A DNA stretch of 64,000 bases, from positions 345,829-409,828 of the forward strand of contig PLXY01000006.1 of assembly GCA_003153295.1 (NCBI GenBank), written 5' to 3'. The position numbers and the translations under genes were made by a program. The notes under the pieces were generated by a model. It worked only from the letters and a program-made list of their open reading frames with translations. It did no database searches and was not told the DNA's origin. Origin of the DNA: Parachlamydiales bacterium (GTDB lineage: Bacteria; Chlamydiota; Chlamydiia; Chlamydiales; Rhabdochlamydiaceae). Below are positions 36,357 to 48,232 of this stretch, in pieces (within the stretch, counting starts at the first letter, position 1; every line of letters begins with the position of its first letter).

Positions 36357-37127
36357 TTACTCTACATCGTCACTAGAAGTTGGTCCAGAGGCTGCTTTAA
36401 TAATTTCTTCTTTTACCATAGCAGGCTCATGTGTCTTTTTAGGTGCTTTATCGCTTAAGAGCCCGGGACGGTAGATACCTAAAGTGCCTTGACGTAGTTG
36501 ATTTTGCATCCAACCCGGGGCTTTGAACGATTGATAGGCCAATGTATTAAGGGCAGGTCTAGTTCCCAAAGTAATAACAGACAAGCCGGCATTAATAGCG
36601 CCAAAAGCGAATACACCGCCTCCAGCTACGATTCCCAGAGCAGAAGTAATAGGGGCGACAATTCTAACGGTAATTTGACGATTGATCATCCACGAAGATC
36701 GATTAAGTCCATCCAGGATTTTTTGTTGGAGCTTTGAAAAAGAAAATAAAAAGAGTGGCATCTCTTTGGCCGGTAAGAATCCTGGAGCAGAGGGGAACTC
36801 AGTCCGCGTTTCAATATCCGTTTTTTTGATCAGTCGGGCATTGGGATTAATAACACGTAAGAGATTCAAGTATGTTTTGCCTAGAGCTTTTCCAAAACCT
36901 GCATCTAAAAGACCTGTCGCTAGACGGAGTGATTTAGTTCCGCCAGTTATCACTGAGCTAAAGAGGTTTATATTCCCAGTTAAATTCGATAAAAGGAGTT
37001 GGATGACAGTATTGACAGCCTCTTGGACTGCAAAGACTCCATGCTTGCCTCTTATGAAAGCTTCATAGCCTAAAGTTATCGCTGTTCTTCCGGTAAAACC
37101 TGCGGCTGAAACTAAATGTGTTGTCAT
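36357..37127 (-). CDS. Unknown protein with central hydrophobic region
   Basis: A 256-residue protein with a strong GAGGA ribosome site before the ATG. A Gly/Ala-rich hydrophobic stretch at residues about 150-195 (IVAPITSALGIVAGGGVFAF, GAINAGLSVITLG) could form a membrane hairpin. The C-terminus is charged. I recognise no family. It lies as a single gene between lineage-specific neighbours and mgtE, so it may be a chlamydial membrane or secreted protein. Confidence 0.65.
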   Translation of the reverse strand: MTTHLVSAAGFTGRTAITLGYEAFIRGKHGVFAVQEAVNTVIQLLLSNLTGNINLFSSVITGGTKSLRLATGLLDAGFGKALGKTYLNLLRVINPNARLIKKTDIETRTEFPSAPGFLPAKEMPLFLFSFSKLQQKILDGLNRSSWMINRQITVRIVAPITSALGIVAGGGVFAFGAINAGLSVITLGTRPALNTLAYQSFKAPGWMQNQLRQGTLGIYRPGLLSDKAPKKTHEPAMVKEEIIKAASGPTSSDDVE

Positions 37128-37374
37128 AATTCCTCTTTAATTTTGTAATTTATCTATTTATTATATACTAAATTCAATTTTATTTAAATCATTATTAGAT
37201 TTGATTTTATGAAAGAATTTCCTGGAGAGAAAAGAAATTTGATCGTAGAATTATAAGCCGTAAAGGTTTGCATTTAAACGACATGTTTTTGTTTAACTTA
37301 TTGAATATTAAAGAGTTAACTAAAAACCTTTATTCAATGTAAGAAATTATTTTAATTCCGTTTTGGGTAGTTTC

Positions 37375-38829
37375 ATGAAAGGGGAAAAGATCGATCTAAA
37401 CGAACCTGCGTCTGTCACGCTGATGGACTCTAAAACGAGTCAATTAGACGATATTTTAAAAGAAAAACTTGATAGAGCCTTTCATAAAGAGACATCCAAG
37501 GTCATTGTCCACGATATTATCAAGATCGCATGTGAGCATACCCCCATTGACTTGGCTTACGCGGCTTCCAGGCTTCCCCCTGACATCCGTCCCGTTATCT
37601 ACGAAAATCTAGCAGACCTCGAAGCCAAGATCGGCTTCATGGTCAATACCGACAGCAGCACCCGAGTGGCGATTTTCCGGCATATTTCAGATGCCGAAGC
37701 GAAAAAACTCATCGAATATATGCCCCCCGATGATGCGGTGGCTGTTTTAGAGGATATGTCTGAAAGACGGTTCCGGCGGGTGGTCGATTTGCTGGAAGTA
37801 GCGAAAGCAACCCGTATTAAGGAGATCAAAAAACATCAGCGCAACACGGCCGGCCGTTTGATGACCAATGAATTTTTTGCTTTTCCTTCAGAAATGACAT
37901 TAGGGGCAGCGGCGGCTTTCATTCGGGATAACCCGGGGATTGACCTGACGCGGCAGATTTATGTCTTAAATCAAGCCGGCGAACTTCAAGGTTATGTGCC
38001 AGCCCGAAATTTGATCATCAACCCTTCCCATGTGCCCTTAAGGCAAGTAATGCAGCCTGTCCTTCATAAGGTGCTAGCCGATACTTCCCGCGAAGAGGTC
38101 GTTGACATTGTGGAGCGTTACAAGCTTCCTGCGCTCCCTGTTGTGAATCTCGAAGACTTTTTAGTCGGCGTCGTCACTTACGAAGATGTCATGGAAGCCA
38201 TTGAAGATATAGCTGATGAGACGATAGCTCAAATGGCGGGTACTGGAGAAAATGTCCGCGAGCACGAATCGAACTGGAAAAGGGTCTTAGCCCGCGCTCC
38301 TTGGCTGGTGGTCACCTTATTTGCTGGACTTGTCAATGTGGGAGTCATGTCTTCTTTGCAAAGTTATGATGCGGGATCTTTAACCTTTGTCCTTTTCTTT
38401 GTCCCTTTGATCACGGGACTTTCCGGAAATATCGGCATCCAATGCAGTACAATTTTAGTCCGGAGCATGGCAACCGGGGGATTATCAGCAGGTACAAAAG
38501 GCGAGGCAATCCGCAAAGAGATGACGATCGGGGTCTCAACGGGAATTATCTTTGGAGTTTTAGCAGGGCTTTTAGTCTGGAGTCTCGATTTAATTGGTTT
38601 TTCGGGAATCGAAATCAATCCCGCTGTCGTCGGCGTTATCGTCGGCGCTGGACTTTGGGGGGCTTGTCTTGCTAGCACGTCTTTAGGCGTCTTTTCACCG
38701 CTCTTTTTTGCAAGGATTGGCGTCGATCCAGCGATTGCAGCTGGACCGATTGTGACTGCAATCAATGACTTTCTTTCCATGTCAATTTACTTTTTAATTG
38801 CAATGGGCTTGAACGCCTTGTTGTTATAA
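37375..38829 (+). CDS. mgtE: Magnesium transporter MgtE
   Basis: A Mg2+ channel/transporter (484 aa). The cytosolic N-domain (residues about 60-160, with LPPDIRPVIYENL and IEYMPPDDAVAVLEDM) is followed by tandem CBS domains (residues about 160-290, LRQVMQPVLHKVLADT, LVGVVTYEDVMEAIED). The five-helix membrane domain then has PWLVVTLFAGLVNVG, VPLITGLSGNIGIQCSTI and GPIVTAINDFLSMSIYF. The ATG at 37375 is preferred to an in-frame TTG at 37363. It is monocistronic. Confidence 0.95.
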   Translation: MKGEKIDLNEPASVTLMDSKTSQLDDILKEKLDRAFHKETSKVIVHDIIKIACEHTPIDLAYAASRLPPDIRPVIYENLADLEAKIGFMVNTDSSTRVAIFRHISDAEAKKLIEYMPPDDAVAVLEDMSERRFRRVVDLLEVAKATRIKEIKKHQRNTAGRLMTNEFFAFPSEMTLGAAAAFIRDNPGIDLTRQIYVLNQAGELQGYVPARNLIINPSHVPLRQVMQPVLHKVLADTSREEVVDIVERYKLPALPVVNLEDFLVGVVTYEDVMEAIEDIADETIAQMAGTGENVREHESNWKRVLARAPWLVVTLFAGLVNVGVMSSLQSYDAGSLTFVLFFVPLITGLSGNIGIQCSTILVRSMATGGLSAGTKGEAIRKEMTIGVSTGIIFGVLAGLLVWSLDLIGFSGIEINPAVVGVIVGAGLWGACLASTSLGVFSPLFFARIGVDPAIAAGPIVTAINDFLSMSIYFLIAMGLNALLL

Positions 38830-39010
38830 ATTTTCAATTGGCAAAATCAAATATATTCGACCGCTTTTGATTCTTTTGGAACCATTTTTACTTATTTAAA
38901 GACGTTGCTATTTTGCTCCATTTTGGATATGCTTTTATTCAAGTATTCGTAACTTTTCCTAGGAACTTATTTGCTCATTCTTGATAGTGGGCTTTAGGTA
39001 AATTTTGTAG

Positions 39011-39310
39011 ATGAGCAAGCTCACCAATAAGCATCTTAAAGATCTGCTCCCTTCTATTCTTGCTGATATTGCAGGAAAAAAAAAGGAGCGGCCCGACTTG
39101 ATTTTAGCAGGGTGGGGAGAGGTTATTGAAGAGAAATGGCGCTTGATGACCCAAGCTGTCTCTTTCGAAAAAGGCGTACTTATGGTAAAGGTTAAAAACG
39201 CTGCGTTGTATAGTTTATTAGTCCAGCAAGAAAGGCACAAACTGCTGCGCAAGCTGCAGGACAAGTTTCCCGAAGTCGAATTAAAAAATATTATTTTTCG
39301 CATAGGATAA
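39011..39310 (+). CDS. DciA-like (DUF721) protein
   Basis: A 99-residue protein of the DUF721/DciA family, which in most bacteria helps load the replicative helicase DnaB. It shows the typical pattern: a basic N-terminal helix, VIEEKWRLMTQAVSFEKG, a KH-like core GVLMVKVKNAALYSLLVQQE, and KLLRKLQDKFPEVELKNIIF. The place immediately upstream of gyrB (12 nt) is conserved in many bacteria, including Chlamydia, where it is CT191 in my recollection. Confidence 0.85.
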   Translation: MSKLTNKHLKDLLPSILADIAGKKKERPDLILAGWGEVIEEKWRLMTQAVSFEKGVLMVKVKNAALYSLLVQQERHKLLRKLQDKFPEVELKNIIFRIG

Positions 39311-39319
39311 TCAAGGTAA

Positions 39320-41812
<2,493 letters not shown>

Positions 41813-41823
41813 GGTAAAAAACT

Positions 41824-44274
41824 ATGGACTATCCGAAAGATCAAATGATCGTTCCTCGCAATGTCGAAGAAGAAGTCAAGGAGAGCTATCTCCGGTACTC
41901 GATGTCTGTGATTATTTCACGGGCCCTGCCAGATGTTCGCGACGGTCTTAAACCCTCCCAGCGCCGGATTCTTTTTGCGATGCGACAATTGAACCTCTCA
42001 CCCGGCGCCAAACACAGAAAATGCGCTAAGATCTGCGGCGATACCTCAGGGGATTACCATCCACATGGTGAAACAGTCATTTATCCTACTTTAGTCCGGA
42101 TGGGACAAGAGTGGTGCATGCGGTACCGACTTGTTGACGGACAGGGTAACTTCGGATCTGTCGATGGCGACCATGCCGCTGCGATGCGTTATACGGAAGC
42201 TCGCTTAACTCACGCCGCCGCTTCCCTCATGGAAGATTTAGATAAAGATACAGTCGACCTCATTCCCAACTACGATGAGACTAAAGTAGAGCCGACTGTT
42301 TTCCCCGCAAAATTTCCTAACCTGCTTTGCAACGGATCCTCCGGCATCGCGGTCGGTATGGCCACGAACATCCCGCCTCATAACCTCGAAGAGCTCATCA
42401 CCGCGACCATCAAAGTCATTGATAACCCGATGACCACGATCGATGAAATTATGGAAGTGATGCCCGCTCCTGATTTTCCTACAGGCGGCGTAATTTGTGG
42501 ATTCCGCGGCATTAAAGAAGCCTATCATACAGGACGAGGAAAACTCATGCTTCGCGGCGTCATGCACGTCGAAGAGCAAGAAGGGGAAAAACTAAAAGTC
42601 GTCATCGACCAACTTCCGTACAACGTCAATAAATCGATCCTCATCCAGCGGATGGCTGAACTCGTCAACGACAAGATCCTCAATGGCGTTTCCGATATCC
42701 GCGACGAGTCCGATATGGACGGGATGCGCATCGTGCTCGAGCTCAAACGGGGTGAAATCCCTGATGTGACCATCAACCAACTCTATAAGTTCACCGACAT
42801 GCAGGTGACTTTTGGCTGCAATATGCTCGCTCTCGACAAGGGGATGCCGCGCACGATGAACATCAAGCACATGATCTCAGCTTGGATCGAGCACCGGATT
42901 GAAGTGATCCGCCGACGTACACGCTTTGAGCTGGCTAAAGCTGAAGCCCGCGCGCACCTTTTAGAAGGTTATCTCAAGGCATTAGACCATTTAGATGCCG
43001 TCGTTCGCCTGATCCGCGAGAGCGATAATAAAGAGATCGCTAAAACAGAACTGATGGCTCACTACGCGCTTTCCGAGCGGCAAGCCACCGCCGTTCTCGA
43101 ACTGCGCCTTTATCAACTCACCGGACTCGAACGGGGTAAGATCGAAGACGAGTACAAAGATCTCCAACAGAAAATTGCGCATTTCCGCGCCGTCCTCGCT
43201 AGCGAACTGCTTGTCCGCGGCATCATCAAAGAAGAGCTCGAAGAGCTCCGCAAACACCACAAAGGCGAGCGCAGGACTAAGATCATCGCCGCTGAAGGTG
43301 AGTTCCAAATGGAAGACCTCATCCCGAATGAGCCTGTCATTATCACCATCTCGGAAGATGATTATATCAAGCGGATGCCGATCGATACGTTCCGTGAACA
43401 ACGTCGCGGAGGCCAAGGCGTTGCCGGCTTAGATATGAAACGGGAAGGAGATTCTCTCAAAGACATCTATGTTGCCTCGACCCATGACTTCCTCATGATC
43501 TTCACCAGTCTCGGCCGCTGCTATTGGACCAAAGTTTGGCAGATCCCTGAAACAGGTCGTCGCTCCAAAGGAAAACCGCTTGTCAACCTCTTGGAAGATA
43601 TCCAGCCTGGGGAGAAGATTGCAACCGTCCTGCGTGTCCAAAGCTTCTCTGAGCCGGCTTCCATCTTGCTCGCTACTAAAAAAGGCGTGGTCAAGAAGAC
43701 AATTCTCTCCGAGTTTAGCTCTATGCGACGTAAAGGCGTCTATGCTATCAACATCGACGACGGAGATGAAGTCATCGCAGCCCGTCTCGTGTATGAAGGG
43801 AAACAGATCATGCTCTTCACACGCAACGGTATGGCCGTCCGCTTTGATGAAAATCTCGTCCGAGCTATTGGACGCGTGGCCCGTGGAGTCCGCGGTGTGA
43901 TGCTTCGCAATGAGACCGACTACGTAGTTTCCTGTGAAGTTGTCTCGCCTGATCAAAACGTTCTCATCGTCTGTGAAAACGGCTATGGTAAGAGATCTCT
44001 CGTTGAAGACTTCCGTCAAACCAACCGTGGTGGTGTCGGCGTACGCTCCATTATCACAAGCCAGCGTAATGGCCTCGTCGTCGGTGCGCTCTCTGTCACC
44101 GATAACGATGGTATTGTCTTGATGTCAGAGCTCGGACAAACGCTCCGTATGTCGATGAAAGACGTCCGGGTCATGGGACGTACGACGCAAGGCGTCCGCC
44201 TCGTCAACCTCCAAGACGATAAAGTCGTCGCTGTCCAAAAAATCGAAGACCTCTCTACTGGAGGTCCTAAATAG
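41824..44274 (+). CDS. gyrA: DNA gyrase subunit A
   Basis: An 816-residue gyrase cleavage subunit. The catalytic tyrosine is Y123 in [10 protein letters not shown]. The quinolone-resistance region reads [17 protein letters not shown], with T84 and P88 at the positions of E. coli S83 and D87. The C-terminal beta-pinwheel has several repeats, and a GyrA-box-like [12 protein letters not shown] segment is present. The stop codon shares one base with the GTG start of tmk, so the two are coupled. Confidence 0.98.
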   Translation: MDYPKDQMIVPRNVEEEVKESYLRYSMSVIISRALPDVRDGLKPSQRRILFAMRQLNLSPGAKHRKCAKICGDTSGDYHPHGETVIYPTLVRMGQEWCMRYRLVDGQGNFGSVDGDHAAAMRYTEARLTHAAASLMEDLDKDTVDLIPNYDETKVEPTVFPAKFPNLLCNGSSGIAVGMATNIPPHNLEELITATIKVIDNPMTTIDEIMEVMPAPDFPTGGVICGFRGIKEAYHTGRGKLMLRGVMHVEEQEGEKLKVVIDQLPYNVNKSILIQRMAELVNDKILNGVSDIRDESDMDGMRIVLELKRGEIPDVTINQLYKFTDMQVTFGCNMLALDKGMPRTMNIKHMISAWIEHRIEVIRRRTRFELAKAEARAHLLEGYLKALDHLDAVVRLIRESDNKEIAKTELMAHYALSERQATAVLELRLYQLTGLERGKIEDEYKDLQQKIAHFRAVLASELLVRGIIKEELEELRKHHKGERRTKIIAAEGEFQMEDLIPNEPVIITISEDDYIKRMPIDTFREQRRGGQGVAGLDMKREGDSLKDIYVASTHDFLMIFTSLGRCYWTKVWQIPETGRRSKGKPLVNLLEDIQPGEKIATVLRVQSFSEPASILLATKKGVVKKTILSEFSSMRRKGVYAINIDDGDEVIAARLVYEGKQIMLFTRNGMAVRFDENLVRAIGRVARGVRGVMLRNETDYVVSCEVVSPDQNVLIVCENGYGKRSLVEDFRQTNRGGVGVRSIITSQRNGLVVGALSVTDNDGIVLMSELGQTLRMSMKDVRVMGRTTQGVRLVNLQDDKVVAVQKIEDLSTGGPK

Positions 44275-44882
44275 TGTTTATCTCGTTTGAAGGCGGCGAG
44301 GGTGCTGGTAAAAGCACCCTCATCCAAAAAATCTACGAGGAATTCTTAAAGCGTGAAAAATCCGTCCTTCTAACGAGAGCTCCCGGCGGCACCATGACCG
44401 GCGAACTCATACGACACCTCCTTTTGCATCATGATGAAAAAGATATCTCTTCCCGCTGCGAGCTTTTTCTTTTCTTAGCCGACAGGGCTCAGCATGTCGA
44501 GCAGGTGATTCTGCCAGCTCTGAAGGAAGATACGCTCGTGTTATGCGATCGCTTTAACGACTCCACCGTTGCTTATCAAGGAGGAGCTAGGGGATTTGAT
44601 CCAGCCTGGGTTCGCAAGCTTTGCCATTTTGCGACTAACAATCTCGAACCCGACATCACCCTCTATCTTGACATCGATCCCCACGAAGGACTCAAACGGG
44701 TCCAGCGGTCCAAAGACCGGATCGAAAAAGAAGATATTGCCTTTCATCAAAAGATCCGCGAGGCGTATCTTGAAATTGCAAAAAAAGAACCCCATAGGTT
44801 TTATGTCCTCGACGCCTCTCAGCAACCCGACGATGTCTTCCGACAAGCCCTTGATGTTCTCGACGCTCATTGGAAACGATAA
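44274..44882 (+). CDS. tmk: Thymidylate kinase
   Basis: A dTMP kinase (202 aa) with a GTG start overlapping the gyrA stop by one base. It has P-loop EGGEGAGKSTL, the DR(F/Y)-motif CDRFNDSTVAYQGGARGF, and a lid region LKRVQRSKDRIEKEDIAFHQ. It converts dTMP to dTDP for DNA synthesis. Its last 29 bases overlap the start of the next gene. The order gyrA-tmk-holB is the same as in Chlamydia. Confidence 0.96.
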   Translation: MFISFEGGEGAGKSTLIQKIYEEFLKREKSVLLTRAPGGTMTGELIRHLLLHHDEKDISSRCELFLFLADRAQHVEQVILPALKEDTLVLCDRFNDSTVAYQGGARGFDPAWVRKLCHFATNNLEPDITLYLDIDPHEGLKRVQRSKDRIEKEDIAFHQKIREAYLEIAKKEPHRFYVLDASQQPDDVFRQALDVLDAHWKR

Positions 44883-45696
44883 AGCCAAAGAGATCTTAAT
44901 TCGGCTGCATGCCAAACAGACACTGCCGCACGTCTTACTTTTGCATGGACCCGATGGAGTCGGTAAAGGCCATTTTGCCTATGAAATTGCGCTAGCCCTC
45001 ATGGGTAGAATCAAAAAGGAACATCCTGATATCCACCTGATTCTTCCTGACCCCAAAAGCGATCAACATCCTGTTGCCAATATGAGGCAGGTGATCCAAG
45101 AAGCAGGCCTTCCTCCTTTTGAAGCTCCTGTCAAAATCTTCATCATTCACGATGCTGAAAAAATGATGCCCGCCAGCAGCAATACACTCCTTAAAACCCT
45201 TGAAGAGCCTCCTCCTCATACCCACTTTATTCTGATCACTTCCCAAGTGGAACTTCTCCTTCCGACCATCGTCTCTCGTTGCTGCAAAATCCCTTTCTTC
45301 CCTATTCCAGACGAGGAGCTCGCGACTTTTGTCATGGAAAAATTTCATACTCAAGAAGCTAAAAAAATTGCCGTTCTAGCTCAAGGGTCCGTCTCTCAGG
45401 CTGTCCGCCGGGCCACCAACCCCTCTAATTTCCATCTAGATGCACTCTTTCGTGCTAAGACATACATTGAGCTGCACGAGCAACTGGGCCATCTAAATGA
45501 GCCTTCCGATGATGCTTCCCAAGAAGAGATCGATCAGCTTTTCGAAGAAATACTTTATTGGATCCGCGAACACGATCCTCTTCATCTAGATCGCGCTGTC
45601 CCTCTCATCGCACAGTCCCGCCAGGCCCTCCATCACCACGTTAAATTAAAAAATGTTTTAGAACATTTTTTTACCACTTTTTCTACCCGCTCGTAA
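44854..45696 (+). CDS. holB: DNA polymerase III delta-prime-type clamp-loader subunit
   Basis: A 280-residue AAA+ protein starting at the ATG at 44854 (MFSTLIGNDKAKEILIRL). It has Walker A LHGPDGVGKGHFA, the linker PPFEAPVKIFIIHDAEKM, the sensor 1 block SSNTLLKTLEEPPPHTHFIL, and the SRC motif IVSRCCKIPFF that serves neighbouring subunits as arginine finger. There is no DnaX-type zinc module, so delta-prime is the better call. An open frame extends upstream within tmk, but the extension does not resemble the family. Confidence 0.9.
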   Translation: MFSTLIGNDKAKEILIRLHAKQTLPHVLLLHGPDGVGKGHFAYEIALALMGRIKKEHPDIHLILPDPKSDQHPVANMRQVIQEAGLPPFEAPVKIFIIHDAEKMMPASSNTLLKTLEEPPPHTHFILITSQVELLLPTIVSRCCKIPFFPIPDEELATFVMEKFHTQEAKKIAVLAQGSVSQAVRRATNPSNFHLDALFRAKTYIELHEQLGHLNEPSDDASQEEIDQLFEEILYWIREHDPLHLDRAVPLIAQSRQALHHHVKLKNVLEHFFTTFSTRS

Positions 45697-45718
45697 TATA
45701 AAATTTAATTTACTCACA

Positions 45719-45747
45719 TTGATATTTAATAATGTTTGCATTATAAT
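45719..45747 (+). promoter_or_regulatory. Strong sigma-70-type promoter of the OTU gene
   Basis: TTGATA (45719-45724) and a perfect TATAAT (45742-45747) are separated by 17 bp, 23 bases before the ATG at 45771. A GAGGG ribosome site lies between. The gene therefore has its own promoter and does not depend on the gyrase operon upstream. Confidence 0.75.
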
Positions 45748-45770
45748 AGTGGCAAAAATTTGAGGGTATC

Positions 45771-46958
45771 ATGCCTATTATTGAAAAAACTTCAGAAGTA
45801 ATACAACCCCCAGCTTATCCTTTGCTGGGTTCAATCTCAAATTGGGGGGGGAAGATGGTTGCTCCTCTAAACGCTCCCTTCTTAAGCCGAGATGGAATGT
45901 TAGAAGTGGCCGATAGAATTAAATTTATTATCGCTTTGGTTTTGCTCCTTGTCGTTGGTATTGTGGCTAGAAGCCGTCTTGCTTCCGCTCCGGTTATTGG
46001 TACACACCCTCAGCCGCCTCCTTCTGTTCCTGGTACTCCAACGCTGAGGCCATCGAGTCCAGCTCAGGGGCGTTCTGAACAAACAAGGGAACTGAATGAA
46101 TCTTTTGCTTCAACGGTTAAGGAAATTAATGCGCAATTTGATGCTATTTTCTCTGATTTAAAGCAACTTAATCAACCAAATAACTTGGAACGAGCTTTAA
46201 AAGATTTTCATGAAAAATTTGATAAATATAATAAAAAAGATGAAAATGACTTTAGTACCTATTTTAAAGCGATTGAGCATATTGAAAGCAATTTACGTTT
46301 TTTAAAAAATATGCGAGAAAACTTATTCTTAGCCCCTCTTCGTTTGAATGATAAAGGAATTATCTATCAACCTTCTGATGGGAATTGTCTTTTTCATGCT
46401 TTAGGAGAAGGACTGAAATTACTGAAGGAAAATCTGATACAAAGAGGAACTTGGAAGGAAGAGCCTCTTGATCATGAACCTCTTCGTAAAAAAATTGTCG
46501 CATGGATGCAAGAACATATTTCCAGAAATCAACAGCTAGAAGGATATATCGACCGAGCTGTGGGAGATTATATTGAAGTTAGAGAAGGACAATATCGACT
46601 TGAACAAGAAGGTTTAAAAGTTTTACAAGAGCAAGGTGAAGATATACGTATGGCTTCTGCCTCTCTTGAAAAAGGTTTACAGGAAATAAATGAATTAAAG
46701 GCAAAAGACAAAAAGAGTAAACAAGATTGGTATTTAGCAAAAGCTGGCCACCCAGCCTTTTTTGCTTCTAGTGCTGAGATGTACGCTTTTAGTCAAATAT
46801 ATCCCGCTGTCAGTATACATGTTTGGCGGGAACTGAATGGAAAATATACAAACGATTTTGATGCCCCTTTCAATGAAAGCGATTTAACAATAAATGTCGC
46901 TTACAATTTGAATGGAGATCACTTTAACAACTACATTCCCCCTGCGATGAGCCGTTAA
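45771..46958 (+). CDS. OTU-type cysteine protease, candidate deubiquitinase
   Basis: A 395-residue protein. Residues about 47-64 form a hydrophobic segment (IKFIIALVLLLVVGIVARS), followed by a Pro-rich linker and a coiled-coil-like region. An OTU domain runs from about residue 195 to the end. The catalytic block is IYQPSDGNCLFHALGEGL (D203, C206). The C-terminal block is NGDHFNNYIP (H384, N386), matching the OTU H-[YF]-[ND] end motif. OTU proteases remove ubiquitin from host proteins, and bacteria have no ubiquitin of their own. The membrane segment before the protease resembles the layout of ChlaDub1. Ubiquitin-chain preference is not predictable. The stop codon coincides with the edge of a duplicated nadK tail. 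Confidence 0.88.
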   Translation: MPIIEKTSEVIQPPAYPLLGSISNWGGKMVAPLNAPFLSRDGMLEVADRIKFIIALVLLLVVGIVARSRLASAPVIGTHPQPPPSVPGTPTLRPSSPAQGRSEQTRELNESFASTVKEINAQFDAIFSDLKQLNQPNNLERALKDFHEKFDKYNKKDENDFSTYFKAIEHIESNLRFLKNMRENLFLAPLRLNDKGIIYQPSDGNCLFHALGEGLKLLKENLIQRGTWKEEPLDHEPLRKKIVAWMQEHISRNQQLEGYIDRAVGDYIEVREGQYRLEQEGLKVLQEQGEDIRMASASLEKGLQEINELKAKDKKSKQDWYLAKAGHPAFFASSAEMYAFSQIYPAVSIHVWRELNGKYTNDFDAPFNESDLTINVAYNLNGDHFNNYIPPAMSR

Positions 46959-47048
46959 CACACTTTGCTAGATCAGCTTAGTGTGCAGAGGGGAGAAGTA
47001 ATCTTGACTGACAAGTTCATTAGCTTGAACTTTTTCTTGCAACGCCTG
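46957..47048 (-). pseudogene. Decayed copy of the nadK 3' end
   Basis: About 90 bases closely resemble the last part of nadK (48213-48309), including an identical 20-base stretch TAGCTTGAACTTTTTCTTGC. Read on the minus strand it encodes RCKKKFKLMNL, compared with RCKKKFKLVNLLRQDYF in nadK. One missing base then shifts the frame, after which the nucleotide match resumes to the stop region (GTTAAC). It is a non-functional remnant on the far side of the unknown gene at 47173-48198. Confidence 0.8.
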
Positions 47049-47172
47049 TATGCAACAACTAGCAGTCTAATCGATTTCTACCTTCCGATTTTAATTTTTA
47101 GCAAGTTGAGATGTTTTCTTTGATCTAAATGGTCAATAAGCTCATTCTCTTTCTTGAAATTCAGGAGAAAAA

Positions 47173-48198
47173 ATGGCTATACCAACTATAGGATCTGTGG
47201 CATATCAAACGCCCGAATGCCGCTATGTTTCAGTGATTTCTTTTATGTCTGCGACTTTGGAGGAAGCTCAAGAAATGCGAGCTTTGATGCATAGAATCCT
47301 TCCCTCTGAACGAGTCGTACAAGTTGCTGATGGATACCGGGTTGATCTGGGCATAAAAGTGACATCTACCCAAGCATCGGTCGAAGAATTGAAAAATGCG
47401 GTTAATGCTTTTGCATCTGCAAGATTCTTAAATTTTCCTCGTTCATTCAGCTCTATAGATGAAAAGATGTCCACATTCATACATCCAAAAGAAATTGAGC
47501 TTCTTTATTTAGAAGAGCTACGATCAATAGATCAACTGCCTTGCGAAACCCGCGCAGAACAAGCTACTTGGGTCAGAATTCTTCTCAGTCCCGAACGGCA
47601 AACTTTTGATGTCCGAAAAAACAATGTGCATTGGGATTTAAAAAACCGCTTCAAACAAGTTTGTCAAACCTTCTCTGACTTCAAGGCTTTTCATAAAGCG
47701 GAATTTGAAAAGAGTCCTTTTTGTCAGTTTGATTCTTTTTCTGCGATTCTTGGAAAAAATGAAGAGTCTTTGCCGATCAAACAGTATTTTCATGAGAAAT
47801 GCACCCAATTTAGACCGAGCATGGATTGCTTTGATTTTCTTTATCCTATTTTTGCGGCCGCTTCGAAAGCTCTGATTACACTTCATCCCCATCATCCAGC
47901 TATTTTTGCTGCTAATACAATTGCGATGGAATACGAAGCGGTATTTTTCCCGATCGCTTGTCAATTTTTAGAGGCAGCACTTGATCCATCGAAGGAATTA
48001 CCCACTGACTTTAATATCGAGCTTGATCCAGATTTTCAGACCTTTATTCCCCCTGATATTTCTGATTTAAAACCTTTGACACAGGCGAATAAAGAGGCGT
48101 TTCTTGAAGCTGCTAGGAAATTGACCCCCGAGAGACGATCAAAAGCTGATTATGAAGAATTTTTACAATACACCGTGAACGCTCTTCCTAAAGGATGA
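47173..48198 (+). CDS. Unknown protein between two nadK tails
   Basis: A 341-residue, mostly helical soluble protein with a strong CAGGAG ribosome site before the ATG at 47173. I see no signal peptide, transmembrane helix or known motif. Cysteines are scattered, and the sequence has many Phe residues (SPFCQFDSFSAIL, FDFLYPIFAAASKALITLH). It is bounded by the decayed nadK tail on the left and the intact convergent nadK on the right. It was therefore probably brought in by an insertion or duplication event. Function unknown. Confidence 0.7.
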   Translation: MAIPTIGSVAYQTPECRYVSVISFMSATLEEAQEMRALMHRILPSERVVQVADGYRVDLGIKVTSTQASVEELKNAVNAFASARFLNFPRSFSSIDEKMSTFIHPKEIELLYLEELRSIDQLPCETRAEQATWVRILLSPERQTFDVRKNNVHWDLKNRFKQVCQTFSDFKAFHKAEFEKSPFCQFDSFSAILGKNEESLPIKQYFHEKCTQFRPSMDCFDFLYPIFAAASKALITLHPHHPAIFAANTIAMEYEAVFFPIACQFLEAALDPSKELPTDFNIELDPDFQTFIPPDISDLKPLTQANKEAFLEAARKLTPERRSKADYEEFLQYTVNALPKG

Positions 48199-48205
48199 AA
48201 GTCGA

Positions 48206-48232
48206 GGTCCGGTTAACGCAGTTTGCCGGACC
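48206..48232 (-). terminator. GC-rich hairpin at the nadK 3' end
   Basis: GGTCCGG (48206-48212) pairs with CCGGACC (48226-48232) across a 13-nt loop that includes the nadK stop codon. No clear T-run follows, so it is a weak terminator or an mRNA-stabilising hairpin between convergent genes. The pairing is lost in the decayed copy at 46957. Confidence 0.4.

Noticed and set aside
43429-44019. 196-codon minus-strand frame within gyrA
   Set aside because: Antisense shadow of the strongly conserved gyrA coding sequence.
44569-44853. N-terminal extension of the holB frame
   Set aside because: It overlaps tmk, has no family similarity, and the ATG at 44854 begins exactly where delta-prime similarity starts.
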